A DNA stretch of 16,655 bases from an uncultured Eubacterium sp. (lineage in GTDB: Bacteria; Bacillota; Clostridia; Oscillospirales; Acutalibacteraceae): positions 1 through 16,655 of the forward strand of contig CAJTMQ010000036.1 of NCBI GenBank assembly GCA_910577215.1. Direction: 5' to 3'. The position numbers were made by a program, and so were the translations under genes. The notes below the pieces were generated by a model that had not been told where the DNA came from, made no database searches, and saw nothing but the letters and a program-made list of their open reading frames with translations. Positions 1 through 7,555 of the stretch are shown one piece after another. How positions within the stretch are numbered: position 1 is the first letter of the stretch; each line of letters starts with the position of its first letter.

Positions 1-4
1 CAAT

Positions 5-30
5 AAAAAAGCCGCTGAAAATCAGCGGCC
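5..30 (-). terminator. Rho-independent terminator of the mmsA-like gene
   Basis: Perfect 8-bp stem, GCCGCTGA at 11-18 and TCAGCGGC at 22-29, with a three-base loop. On the minus strand it is followed by a run of six T (plus-strand A at 5-10). It begins 17 bases after the stop codon of the dehydrogenase, so it ends that transcript. Confidence 0.9.
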
Positions 31-46
31 TAATTTTTATATTTAA

Positions 47-1552
47 TTAAAGCAGACCGTCCCAGGTGTCAACCTCTTTTGCTTTCATTTCTTCCTCATC
101 AAACCAATGCTGTGTTACGGATTTGCTTTCTGTGAAGAAGCGGTAAGCATCTTTTCCGAGGCAATGTAAATCGCCGAAGAAGCTTTGCTTATGACCGCTG
201 AACGGAATAAAGCCAACAGGAACAGGAATACCAACATTGATACCAACCTGACCGCCGTCAGTATAGCGTGCAAACTGGCGAGCATAGTAGCCGCTCTGTG
301 TGTAAATAACAGAGCCGTTAGCATATGGGCTTGCATTCATAATGGCAAGACCTTCGTCAAAGTCCTTGCATCTCTTAACACAAAGAACAGGACCGAACAC
401 TTCATCTCTGCCGATAGTCATATCTTCGGTAACATGATCAAAAATTGTAGGACCTACAAAGTAGCCGTTTTCATAGCCCTCAGGAACCTTTGGATTTCTT
501 CCGTCAAGCACAAGTGTTGCACCCTCGTCAACACCCTTCTGAATGTCTGCAACAACGGCATCATAATGCTTTTTGTATGTAAGAGGACCTAAACGTGAGT
601 TTTTGTCCCAAGAAGGACCGCAGTTAACATTCATAGCCTGCTTTTTCAGCTCTGCAACAAATTTATCTGCAATTGAGTCCTGAACAACGCAGCAGGAAAG
701 TGCCATACATCTTTGACCTGCACAGCCGTATGCAGAGTTTATAACGCCTGCAACAGTTCTTTCAAGTGCACAGTCCTCAAGAATAAGAGCGTGGTTTTTA
801 GCCTGGCAGAGAGCCTGACATCTTTTGCCTGATGCAGCGGCCTTTTCATATATTTTAAGACCTACAGGCGTAGAGCCTACAAAGGTAATGCCCTTAACAT
901 CAGGATGCTCAAGAATTGTATTGATTTCATTTCTTGAACAGGTAACGATATTGATTACACCGTCCGGAATGCCTGCTTCCTTATAAATTTCACCGATTCT
1001 CATAGCAGTCCTTGGTGTGAGGGAAGCAGCCTTAAGCACCATTGTGTTGCCGCATGCAAGACAAACCGGAGCCATCCAGCCGAAAGGAATCATAGCAGGG
1101 AAGTTAACAGGAACAATTCCTGCAAATACACCCATAGGCTCACGGTATTTAACTGTGTCAAAGCCTGTTGAAGCATCCATAAGGCTTTCACCCATCATAA
1201 GTGACGGTGCCTGAAGAGCAAGCTCTGTGCCTTCAAGTGCTTTACCTACATCACCTTCAGCCTCTGCCCATACTTTGCCGTTTTCTTCGCAGACAAGCAT
1301 TGTAAGCTCATCATTGTACTTTATAAGAAGCTCGCGAACTTTAAAAAGAATCTGTGTTCTTTTTCTTGCCGGAGTTGCTCTCCATGAAGGGTAAGCAGCC
1401 TTTGCTGCCTCAATAGCTTCAAGCACCTCATCATTTGTACAACAGGGTGCCTGACCTGTGATTTCACCTGTTGACGGGTTGTGAAGATCATACCAAACCT
1501 CTGTTTGGGAATCTTTAAATTCGCCGTTAACAAAATATTTAAGCTTTTCCAT
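47..1552 (-). CDS. mmsA: CoA-acylating methylmalonate/malonate-semialdehyde dehydrogenase (MmsA/IolA family)
   Basis: A 501-residue cytosolic aldehyde dehydrogenase. Known family members oxidise (methyl)malonate semialdehyde with NAD+ and CoA to propionyl- or acetyl-CoA plus CO2, in valine or myo-inositol breakdown. Visible features: NAD-fold PVNFP at 148-152, GSTPVG near 226, catalytic Cys282 in GQRCMALS with the neighbouring Arg281 typical of this CoA-dependent family, the APSLMMGESL segment at 115-124, and RDEVFGPVL late in the chain. The start is set by AGAGGT eight bases upstream. It stands alone, with its own promoter and terminator and no inositol or valine genes nearby. Odd points: the GDVGR segment of relatives reads GDVGK here (Lys104), and SLTGAKNH reads ALCQAKNH. 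Family assignment is firm; the physiological substrate is not. Confidence 0.85.
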   Translation of the reverse strand: MEKLKYFVNGEFKDSQTEVWYDLHNPSTGEITGQAPCCTNDEVLEAIEAAKAAYPSWRATPARKRTQILFKVRELLIKYNDELTMLVCEENGKVWAEAEGDVGKALEGTELALQAPSLMMGESLMDASTGFDTVKYREPMGVFAGIVPVNFPAMIPFGWMAPVCLACGNTMVLKAASLTPRTAMRIGEIYKEAGIPDGVINIVTCSRNEINTILEHPDVKGITFVGSTPVGLKIYEKAAASGKRCQALCQAKNHALILEDCALERTVAGVINSAYGCAGQRCMALSCCVVQDSIADKFVAELKKQAMNVNCGPSWDKNSRLGPLTYKKHYDAVVADIQKGVDEGATLVLDGRNPKVPEGYENGYFVGPTIFDHVTEDMTIGRDEVFGPVLCVKRCKDFDEGLAIMNASPYANGSVIYTQSGYYARQFARYTDGGQVGINVGIPVPVGFIPFSGHKQSFFGDLHCLGKDAYRFFTESKSVTQHWFDEEEMKAKEVDTWDGLL

Positions 1553-1586
1553 AAATATTTACCTCTCTTGAAAAATCATCATAAAT

Positions 1587-1615
1587 ATTTTAGCACTTTA
1601 TTTTATTAAAAACAA
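1587..1615 (-). promoter_or_regulatory. Predicted sigma-70-type promoter of mmsA
   Basis: On the minus strand, TTGTTT (1615-1610) and TAAAAT (1592-1587) are separated by 17 bases. They sit 35-40 bases upstream of the start codon. Spacing and -10 are good, the -35 is moderate. Confidence 0.6.
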
Positions 1616-1683
1616 CTGTTTTAAATGCTGATTTTAATTCACCTAAACTGTGCAATTTACATAAGATAATCAGAGGTGTAATT

Positions 1684-1905
1684 ATGACTCTTGCAGATAT
1701 GAAAGAAAATGAGCGCGGTATTATTTCATACATAAGCAAAGATTGTGAAATAAAGCGACGCCTTTTTGATATGGGATTTATAAAGGGAAATGAAATAAGC
1801 TGTGTGCGAAGAAATCCGCTTGGCTCTCCGATTGCATTCAATGTTGAGGGCTCGGTTATTGCAATAAGAAAACCTGATGCTGAAAAGGTGGGAGTGGTTT
1901 TATGA
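1684..1905 (+). CDS. feoA: FeoA, SH3-like accessory protein for ferrous iron transport
   Basis: A 73-residue cytosolic protein with the usual FeoA length and pattern: an N-terminal TLADMKENERGII segment, the central RRLFDMGFIKGNEI stretch (about 26-39) that is the family hallmark, then RRNPLGSPIAFNVEGSVIAIR (written here as family pattern, residues about 42-62). FeoA is known to work with FeoB in Fe2+ uptake, probably by touching its cytosolic G-domain. AGAGGTG lies five bases upstream of the ATG. Its stop overlaps the feoB start (ATGA), which indicates translational coupling. The gene is divergent from mmsA across 131 bases. I did not find a convincing Fur or DtxR box in that gap. Confidence 0.92.
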   Translation: MTLADMKENERGIISYISKDCEIKRRLFDMGFIKGNEISCVRRNPLGSPIAFNVEGSVIAIRKPDAEKVGVVL

Positions 1906-3887
1906 ATAAAGTAAGAAAAATAGCCCTTGCAGGCAATCCGAATGTGGGTAAAAGCACTGTGTTTAATGAGCTTACCGGCAGCAATCAGCATACCGGCAAC
2001 TGGACGGGTAAAACCGTGGATATTGCTGAGGGCAGCTACTACTATAAATTTAATGACTATAAGCTGTATGATTTGCCGGGAACATACAGCCTTGTAATCT
2101 CCTCTAAAGAAGAGGAGGTTGCAAGGGATTTTATAGAAGCACTTGATTATGAGTGTATCGTTTGTGTTGTTGATGCAACCAACCTTGAAAGAAACCTTAA
2201 TCTTGTTCTTCAGATTTGTGAAATAACAGATAAAATTGTAGTTATGCTTAATCTGTGTGACGAGGCAAAGAAAAGGAATATTCAGATAGACAGCGAGCAG
2301 CTTTCCGAAATGCTTGGTGTTCCCGTTGTTGAAGCAACGGCAAGAAGCGGAAGAGGAATAAACCATCTTCTTGAAGCCGTGCATAATGTTGTAACGGGTG
2401 CGATTGCTCCGAAGCCTGTAAGGATTACATATATAAGCCCAATTGAGCAGGCAATCGGTGTTCTTGAAAGAGCAGGAATGGAGCGTTATCAGGCATTAAG
2501 AGTTTTAGAGCAGGGAATAGAGCCTGATTCTCTTAAAGAAAAGAATGCATATTTAAAAGCAGTTAATATTCTTGAAAGGTTCAATGTAAGCGGTGATCAT
2601 TTTATTGAAAGCAGAACGCTGACTGTTTTCCAGAAATCCGATTTAATCAGTCAGACCGTTTCAAAATCAATGCCGTCAAAGGCAGAACGAAGAGAAAAAC
2701 AGCTTGATAAAATTTTAATGGGAAAATATACGGCACTTCCGTCTATGCTGATTATATTCGGCATAGTTTTATGGATTACGATTGCCGGATCCAACTATCC
2801 GTCTGATTTTCTCAGAGATGTATTTGATAAATTTGAGATATGGCTTGCAGGTGCATTTTCGGATATTGGAATTCCTCAGATAATAATAAGCCTTGTGGTT
2901 AACGGCGTTCTGCGTGTGCTGCTCTGGGTTGTTGCCGTAATGCTTCCGCCAATGGCGATATTTTTCCCTCTTTTTGCAATACTTGAGGATTTCGGGGCTC
3001 TGCCGAGAGTTGCTTTTAATCTTGATCCGTGCTTCAAATCCTGCGGTGCGTGCGGAAAGCAGGCACTCACAACTTGTATGGGGTATGGCTGTAATGCGGT
3101 TGGTGTAACAGGTGCCCGAATCATTGATTCGCCGCGTGAACGCAAAATTGCAATCATAACAAACAGTCTATCCCCCTGTAACGGCAGATTCCCATTGCTT
3201 ATAGCAATTATTGCAATGTTTTTTACTAAAAGCACGGTGTTATCCGCAATGATACTGCTTACGTTTGTTGCAGTTTCTATGGCAATGACCCTGCTTTCAT
3301 CGCAAATACTTACGAAAACAGTTCTGAAGGGTGATACCTCGTCCTTTGTTCTCGAGCTTCCGCCTTACAGAAAACCGCAGTATTTAAAAATAATATGGCA
3401 GACCGTAAAGGAAAAGGTTTTCTTTGTTCTTTTGCGTGCGGTTGCGGTTGCAGCACCTGCGGGCTTGGTTATCTGGATACTTGCCAATATTCAGATAGGG
3501 GATACAATGCTGCTCAATAAAATAGCAGATTTTCTTAATCCGATCGGTAACATAATGGGTATGGACGGCGTGATACTTCTTGGATTTATTCTTGGTTTTC
3601 CTGCAAATGAAATTGTTATTCCGATTATATTAATGGCTTATCTTTCCACAGGTGAGCTTGGAGATTATTCATCACTTGAAAGTCTTAAAACAATTCTTAC
3701 GGATAACGGATGGACAGTTACCACTGCAATCTGTACCTGTATATTCTCTATGTTCCATTTCCCTTGTTCAACAACGCTTTTAACAATATGGAAAGAAACA
3801 AAAAGTGTGAAATGGACCGCAATGTCTGTTCTGCTTCCGCTTGCACTCGGCACAATATTGTGTATATTAATCAATATTATTTTTTAG
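1902..3887 (+). CDS. feoB: FeoB, GTP-dependent ferrous iron transporter
   Basis: A 661-residue inner-membrane Fe2+ transporter. The N-terminal G-domain is complete: G1 GNPNVGKST at 11-19, G3 DLPG at 57-60, G4 NLCD at 117-120 and G5 around ATARSG at 145-150. A helical spacer follows, then a membrane core from about residue 275 with several hydrophobic helices. The core carries Cys381 and Cys384 in CGACGKQ, MGYGCNAVGV just after, and a second gate-like motif CNGRFP starting at Cys426. This form differs from the E. coli-type core (CSARLP) and resembles the shorter clostridial FeoB. It overlaps feoA by four bases and is followed by a terminator; no feoC is visible. The lack of nickel or manganese genes nearby favours iron, but the metal is inferred from family. 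Confidence 0.92.
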   Translation: MNKVRKIALAGNPNVGKSTVFNELTGSNQHTGNWTGKTVDIAEGSYYYKFNDYKLYDLPGTYSLVISSKEEEVARDFIEALDYECIVCVVDATNLERNLNLVLQICEITDKIVVMLNLCDEAKKRNIQIDSEQLSEMLGVPVVEATARSGRGINHLLEAVHNVVTGAIAPKPVRITYISPIEQAIGVLERAGMERYQALRVLEQGIEPDSLKEKNAYLKAVNILERFNVSGDHFIESRTLTVFQKSDLISQTVSKSMPSKAERREKQLDKILMGKYTALPSMLIIFGIVLWITIAGSNYPSDFLRDVFDKFEIWLAGAFSDIGIPQIIISLVVNGVLRVLLWVVAVMLPPMAIFFPLFAILEDFGALPRVAFNLDPCFKSCGACGKQALTTCMGYGCNAVGVTGARIIDSPRERKIAIITNSLSPCNGRFPLLIAIIAMFFTKSTVLSAMILLTFVAVSMAMTLLSSQILTKTVLKGDTSSFVLELPPYRKPQYLKIIWQTVKEKVFFVLLRAVAVAAPAGLVIWILANIQIGDTMLLNKIADFLNPIGNIMGMDGVILLGFILGFPANEIVIPIILMAYLSTGELGDYSSLESLKTILTDNGWTVTTAICTCIFSMFHFPCSTTLLTIWKETKSVKWTAMSVLLPLALGTILCILINIIF

Positions 3888-3895
3888 TTCCCGGT

Positions 3896-3940
3896 GAAAA
3901 AGACTGTGAGTATAGAAAAACTCATAGTCTTTTTTATTTT
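3896..3940 (+). terminator. Terminator of feoAB
   Basis: AGACTGTGAG (3901-3910) pairs with CTCATAGTCT (3921-3930), with one G-U pair and a ten-base A-rich loop. A T-rich run (TTTTTTATTTT) follows. The stem begins 14 bases after the feoB stop. Confidence 0.85.
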
Positions 3941-3986
3941 AATTATAATTTGAATAAATAATTTGATAAAAAAACATAGTAAACTG

Positions 3987-4016
3987 TTGATTTTGCACAA
4001 GCAGACATTATATAAT
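3987..4016 (+). promoter_or_regulatory. Predicted promoter of the first GPH symporter gene
   Basis: TTGATT at 3987-3992 and a perfect TATAAT at 4011-4016, spacer 18 bases. Transcription would start near 4023, leaving a leader of about 140 bases that contains the structured element at 4078-4158. Confidence 0.65.
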
Positions 4017-4077
4017 TAAATATACAGGAAACAGAAAAAAATTTTGTTAGCATATTAATCTAAGATATTGTATACGG

Positions 4078-4158
4078 CAAATTCCCATCACACCTTGTTA
4101 AGCTACAACAGGGAGACGTGGTTTTACATATCTGTGTGTAGCAGGAAGGCTGTGGGAA
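4078..4158 (+). ncRNA. Candidate cis-regulatory pseudoknot RNA, copy A
   Basis: Leader element directly upstream of the symporter start at 4162. Seen in the sequence: outer stem P1, TTCCCA (4082-4087) with TGGGAA (4153-4158); inner hairpin P2, CCTTGT (4093-4098) with ACAGG (4108-4112) and one bulged T; a nine-base loop (4099-4107) whose GCTACA (4102-4107) pairs perfectly with TGTAGC (4137-4142). This closes a pseudoknot. The TGTAGC strand runs straight into AGGAAGG (4143-4149), the best Shine-Dalgarno-like stretch, so folding could block ribosome access. Copy B at 12697-12790 shares the GGC-AAATTCCCA, CCTTGT, GCTACAACA and TGTAGC-GGAA-GGCT blocks. That these act as a ligand-sensing switch is inference, and I cannot match them to a known class. 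Confidence 0.55.
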
Positions 4159-4161
4159 ACA

Positions 4162-5616
4162 ATGAAAAATTATATTACTAAAAGTGAAAAGATTAATTAC
4201 TGTGTAGGTTTATCAGGGCAGAACCTTGTTTATTCGTTGATTGGTGCATCCTTTTTTACATATTTTATGACGGATATTGCACTGTTTCCTGCGATTATAG
4301 TATCGGCACTTTTAATTGTGATGAAAGTGTGGGATGGTATTAATGACCCTGTTGTAGGCTCGTTTATTGATAAGCACACCTTTAAGAACGGTGAAAAAAT
4401 GAGACCGTTTTTAAGATATACACCTCTTCCCGTAGGTGTATTCTCGGTGTTGCTTTTCCTTGTTTTCTCAACTGAAGAAAATTTGCTGTGGCTCAGAGTG
4501 GCATACTTTATAATTATGTATATCTGCTGGGATTTATCCTACACCGTTCAGGATGTTTCCATCTGGGGAATAACCGCAATGGTTACACCGAATGCAGATG
4601 AGAGGGATAAATTTGTTCAGTGGGCACGCACAATCGGCTCAGTTGTTTATGCCGTTTTCAGCACAATGATTCCTATGGTGCTTGAAATGGTTGTCAACGC
4701 AACAGGGCAGTCCTGGCAGCTTATAACACTTGTTTTTGCAATTATCTTCGGTCTTGGCGGAGCAATGATTTCCAAGAGGGCAGACAGAACACAGGAAAGA
4801 ATCCGTGTTGTTCAGGAAACAAAGCAGGAAAGCCTTGTTGAAAGCTTTTCTCTTCTGTTCAAAAACAGGATTTTGATGCTTGTAACGCTTGCAAATCTTA
4901 TAGGTGCTTTAGGTTTTGGCATAAATCTTGTTACATATTTCTTTAAATATGAAATTCCCTCTGATTTCCTTGGTAACGGAATTATCGGCGCACTCGGTCT
5001 TTCCACATTATATTATGCAATAACAGGTGCTCCTGCCTTCATCGGTATGGTTTTTGCAGATAAAATGAAAAAGCTTTTCGGCAACAGCTATATCAATGTG
5101 CTTATCTTTATGCAATTGTTTAACTGTGCTTTAAGAGTTGTTGCGTTTATGGTTGGCTTTGAGGGCAAAAAGCTCTGGCTTTCAATGATTATTATGGGTA
5201 TTGCTTCTATTCCTACGGGTGCAAGCAGTATCGCGCAGACCTCTCTTTTCTGCGACGGTATTGATTACACGGAATGGAAAACAGGTAAAAGAACAGAGGG
5301 AATTACATTCTCAATGCAAACCTCATTTACCAAGATTTCAAGCGGTATAACGGCAGGGCTTGCAACACTCGCCCTTTCACTCCTTAAATATAATGCTATA
5401 GACAGTGCAGAGGTTTATATCGGCACGCAGTCTGCAGCGTTTGATAAATGGATATGGCCGCTTGTTGTGCTTACCCCTGCGGTAGCAAGCATTCTCTATA
5501 TTATTCCTCTTCTATTTGTAAGATATGGTCCTAAAGAAAGAGCAAAGGTATCGGCAGATTTAATTGCAAGAAGAGCACAGGCGGAAGAATCAGACACATC
5601 AGTTAATAATAATTAG
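4162..5616 (+). CDS. GPH-family sugar:cation symporter (MFS)
   Basis: A 484-residue membrane protein with about 12 hydrophobic helices. It belongs to the glycoside-pentoside-hexuronide:cation symporter family (MelB/XynB/LacS relatives), which import sugars or glycosides with H+ or Na+. The diagnostic N-terminal motif is clear: WDGINDPVVGSFIDKH with Asp58, Asp62-Pro63 and Asp70, followed by a basic cytosolic loop (GEKMRPFLRYTPLP). The family's central WD-LSYTVQDVSIWG stretch is also present. No IIA-like regulatory domain is fused at the C-terminus. Its start fits both the leader element and the conserved spacing seen in front of the radical SAM gene. Neighbouring symporter and GH127 genes suggest an arabinose-containing or other plant-derived substrate, but the sugar cannot be read from sequence. 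Confidence 0.85.
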   Translation: MKNYITKSEKINYCVGLSGQNLVYSLIGASFFTYFMTDIALFPAIIVSALLIVMKVWDGINDPVVGSFIDKHTFKNGEKMRPFLRYTPLPVGVFSVLLFLVFSTEENLLWLRVAYFIIMYICWDLSYTVQDVSIWGITAMVTPNADERDKFVQWARTIGSVVYAVFSTMIPMVLEMVVNATGQSWQLITLVFAIIFGLGGAMISKRADRTQERIRVVQETKQESLVESFSLLFKNRILMLVTLANLIGALGFGINLVTYFFKYEIPSDFLGNGIIGALGLSTLYYAITGAPAFIGMVFADKMKKLFGNSYINVLIFMQLFNCALRVVAFMVGFEGKKLWLSMIIMGIASIPTGASSIAQTSLFCDGIDYTEWKTGKRTEGITFSMQTSFTKISSGITAGLATLALSLLKYNAIDSAEVYIGTQSAAFDKWIWPLVVLTPAVASILYIIPLLFVRYGPKERAKVSADLIARRAQAEESDTSVNNN

Positions 5617-5623
5617 ACAACAG

Positions 5624-5657
5624 AAAACAAAACCCCGGCTTGTGTCAAGCCGGGGTT
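5624..5657. terminator. Strong GC-rich hairpin after the first symporter gene
   Basis: A perfect 12-bp stem, AACCCCGGCTTG (5631-5642) and CAAGCCGGGGTT (5646-5657), with a TGT loop. A clear T-run exists only on the minus strand (plus-strand A-rich 5624-5632); on the plus strand the stem is followed by GAATGATAT. A flanking pair, AGACAAC (5615-5621) and GTTGTCT (5672-5678), could extend it. It probably separates the two symporter transcripts, but the plus-strand termination signal is imperfect. Confidence 0.6.
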
Positions 5658-5746
5658 GAATGATATATATGGTTGTCTTTGATGAACCATTGCACTTGTT
5701 ACTTTAGTTGCTTTCACATCCTCAATACCATATTTTAGTTATTTCC

Positions 5747-5775
5747 TTGCTTAATTTCTCTTTATGTAGTATGAT
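5747..5775 (+). promoter_or_regulatory. Predicted promoter of the second GPH symporter gene
   Basis: TTGCTT at 5747-5752 and TATGAT at 5770-5775 with a 17-base spacer, about 41 bases upstream of the chosen start codon. This supports separate transcription of the second symporter. Confidence 0.6.
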
Positions 5776-5816
5776 GAAAACAGGTAATAAAAAGCCATAC
5801 TGTGGAGGTGGTATTT

Positions 5817-7289
5817 ATGGCACAGAAGAGTGCTTTAACCAAAAAGAAGAAAACAGGCTATGCTTTCGGTATTTTCACCGAATCCCTTATTTATAATATG
5901 TTTTACACATATTACTTAACCTTCCTTAATGAAATTGTTGGAATTCAGCCAAAATACAGCTCTGTAATTATTTTCATTTCCATTGCATGGGATGCAGTAA
6001 CAGACCCGATGATAGGAAATTATACTGACAGGGTAGGCGTTGATAAACGCAAGGTTATGAAAAAGGCTTTACTTCCTCTTGGTATAATATTTATAGTTGC
6101 GTGGACAAATATCGGAGCAGGACTTGATTCTCAGCTTTTAAAAATACTGCTTTACACAGTTATTTCAATGGCAATATGGGTGTTCTATACTATGTATACC
6201 ATTCCTTATTATGCCGTTGTTGCTGAAATCACGGAGGATTATGACGAAAGAACACAGATTCGCTCTTTTTCATCCCTTCTGAATGCGATGGCTGTTGGGC
6301 TTGGAAATATTCTTCCCGCACTTGTGCCTACGGTTGCAGTACTGCTTACGGAAAGATATGAAAGCAACGCATATGCCGTTATAGCTGCTGTTATCAGCAT
6401 TATGGCAATACTGCTTGGCTTTGTATGCTGCAAGTCCTTAAACGGTGTTTATGAGCCGAAAAAGATTATTGCAGGTGAGCCTGTTAAGAAAACAACACTT
6501 AAAGGCACAATGAAATCCTTTGGAGAAATATTAAGGCTGAAGCCTGCAAAATATTTTCTTTTGTTTGTATTTTTCTTTCTTGCTGCATCTTCTATGATTC
6601 AGGCAAATCTAACCTATATGGTTATAGATTGTATCGGCATGGATTATGATACGGGAATCGTTTTTGTTATTCTCTCTCTTGTAATCTCTATGGCTGTTGT
6701 TGTGCCGATTGTTGAAGCGGTTGCCAAGAAGAAGGACAGACGCTTTGCCGCAATTCTTTTCCTTTCATTAGCCACAGCGGGTGAAGTTATTCTTAAATTG
6801 GTTGGTCTTGATGCCGAAATCGGCGGCTTCAGAATTATGTGCATAATCAGCCCCTGTGTGCTTGGCTTGGGTGTGGGCACATTCTGGACCTTGTTTTACT
6901 CAATGGGCTATGACCTTGTTGAGCTTGATGAATTCAAAACAGGCGAAAGAAGAGAGTCAACAATTACGGCTCTTCCGCAGCTTATTCAGAAATTCGGCTC
7001 GGCCTTCGGTATTTTAATGGCAGGTCAGCTTCTGTCACTTTACGGCTATGATTCCTCTGCCGATGCAGCAGGCTCTGAATCACTGATAAAGGTTGTAACC
7101 GATACAAAGATTGTTAACGGAATGGAAAATATTTCAACAATAATTCCTGCCGTACTTCTGTTTGTTTCGGTTATCTGTGCAATTCTTTATCCTATGACAA
7201 GAGGCAGAGTAAACGCTCTTATGGCACAGCTTAAGAAAAAACGAAACGGAGTAGATTATTCAACTGACGGCTTTGAAAAGTTATTATAA
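5817..7289 (+). CDS. Second GPH-family sugar:cation symporter (MFS)
   Basis: A 490-residue, roughly 12-helix membrane transporter of the same family as the upstream gene, but clearly divergent, so the pair is not a recent duplication. The family motif reads AWDAVTDPMIGNYTDR, with Asp59, Asp63-Pro64 and Asp71, followed by the basic stretch VDKRKVMKKALLPLG. The later segment AEITEDYDERTQIRSF matches the conserved inter-helix loop of GPH proteins. I chose ATG 5817 over an in-frame GTG at 5802: GGAGGTG at 5804-5810 lies about seven bases before the ATG, and the GTG would overlap it. The gene has its own promoter and terminator. The substrate is unknown; the convergent GH127 gene makes a plant pentose oligosaccharide plausible. 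Confidence 0.85.
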   Translation: MAQKSALTKKKKTGYAFGIFTESLIYNMFYTYYLTFLNEIVGIQPKYSSVIIFISIAWDAVTDPMIGNYTDRVGVDKRKVMKKALLPLGIIFIVAWTNIGAGLDSQLLKILLYTVISMAIWVFYTMYTIPYYAVVAEITEDYDERTQIRSFSSLLNAMAVGLGNILPALVPTVAVLLTERYESNAYAVIAAVISIMAILLGFVCCKSLNGVYEPKKIIAGEPVKKTTLKGTMKSFGEILRLKPAKYFLLFVFFFLAASSMIQANLTYMVIDCIGMDYDTGIVFVILSLVISMAVVVPIVEAVAKKKDRRFAAILFLSLATAGEVILKLVGLDAEIGGFRIMCIISPCVLGLGVGTFWTLFYSMGYDLVELDEFKTGERRESTITALPQLIQKFGSAFGILMAGQLLSLYGYDSSADAAGSESLIKVVTDTKIVNGMENISTIIPAVLLFVSVICAILYPMTRGRVNALMAQLKKKRNGVDYSTDGFEKLL

Positions 7290-7297
7290 GGAAAATC

Positions 7298-7332
7298 ATT
7301 CCCAAATCAAAAAGATTTGGGAATATTTTTTG
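7298..7332 (+). terminator. Terminator of the second symporter gene
   Basis: Perfect 11-bp stem, ATTCCCAAATC (7298-7308) and GATTTGGGAAT (7314-7324), with an A5 loop followed by ATTTTTT. It starts 8 bases after the stop codon. Confidence 0.92.
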
Positions 7333-7417
7333 GTTTCGCAACCGTAAATTTACATTTTGAAAACTGATTTTTGATTATTACAATATTTATGTGTATAAGT
7401 TCATTCAATAATGTTAA

Positions 7418-7555
7418 AGCAGAGTTGACAATCTGCAGAACAGTATTTCATATCTGCAAAGCATAACGGAAAGCTGGGGAAGAGGTGACAACTATAATGA
7501 TAATTATTATGATGTCAGTGTGAATGCGGTTAAATTTTATCCGATAATCTTTTAA
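7418..7555 (+). pseudogene. Possible C-terminal remnant of an unidentified, perhaps secreted, protein
   Basis: Between the symporter terminator and the convergent GH127 gene, one plus frame stays open for 45 codons but has no ATG, GTG or TTG start; a stop codon lies immediately upstream. The peptide reads like real protein: SITESWGRGDNYNDN, then YYDVSVNAVKFYPIIF, then stop. It is rich in Trp, Tyr, Asp and Asn, as are the ends of some carbohydrate-binding or extracellular enzyme modules. It overlaps the 3' end of GH127 by four bases. I cannot name the family. It could also be a chance frame. The rest of the interval (7333-7417) holds nothing I recognise. Confidence 0.3.

Noticed and set aside
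1616..1683. Fur or DtxR-type iron box upstream of feoA
   Set aside because: A TTCACCTAAACTG stretch vaguely recalls half a DtxR site, but there is no second half with acceptable symmetry.
1590..2384. 264-codon minus-strand frame opposite feoA/feoB
   Set aside because: It is antisense to two clear genes and its translation is low-complexity and Cys/Phe/Ile-rich, without any domain.
3961..4077. Small gene or extra RNA between the feoB terminator and the first pseudoknot element
   Set aside because: Only the promoter is supported; no frame with a ribosome binding site and no stable hairpin was seen.
4078..4158. Assignment of the pseudoknot element to preQ1-II, preQ1-III, SAM-II, fluoride, cobalamin, THF, or to twister, pistol or HDV-like ribozymes
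   Set aside because: The topology is loosely like some of these, but the conserved bases I remember for each are absent and the outer stem plus loop pseudoknot order does not fit. A database search could overturn this.
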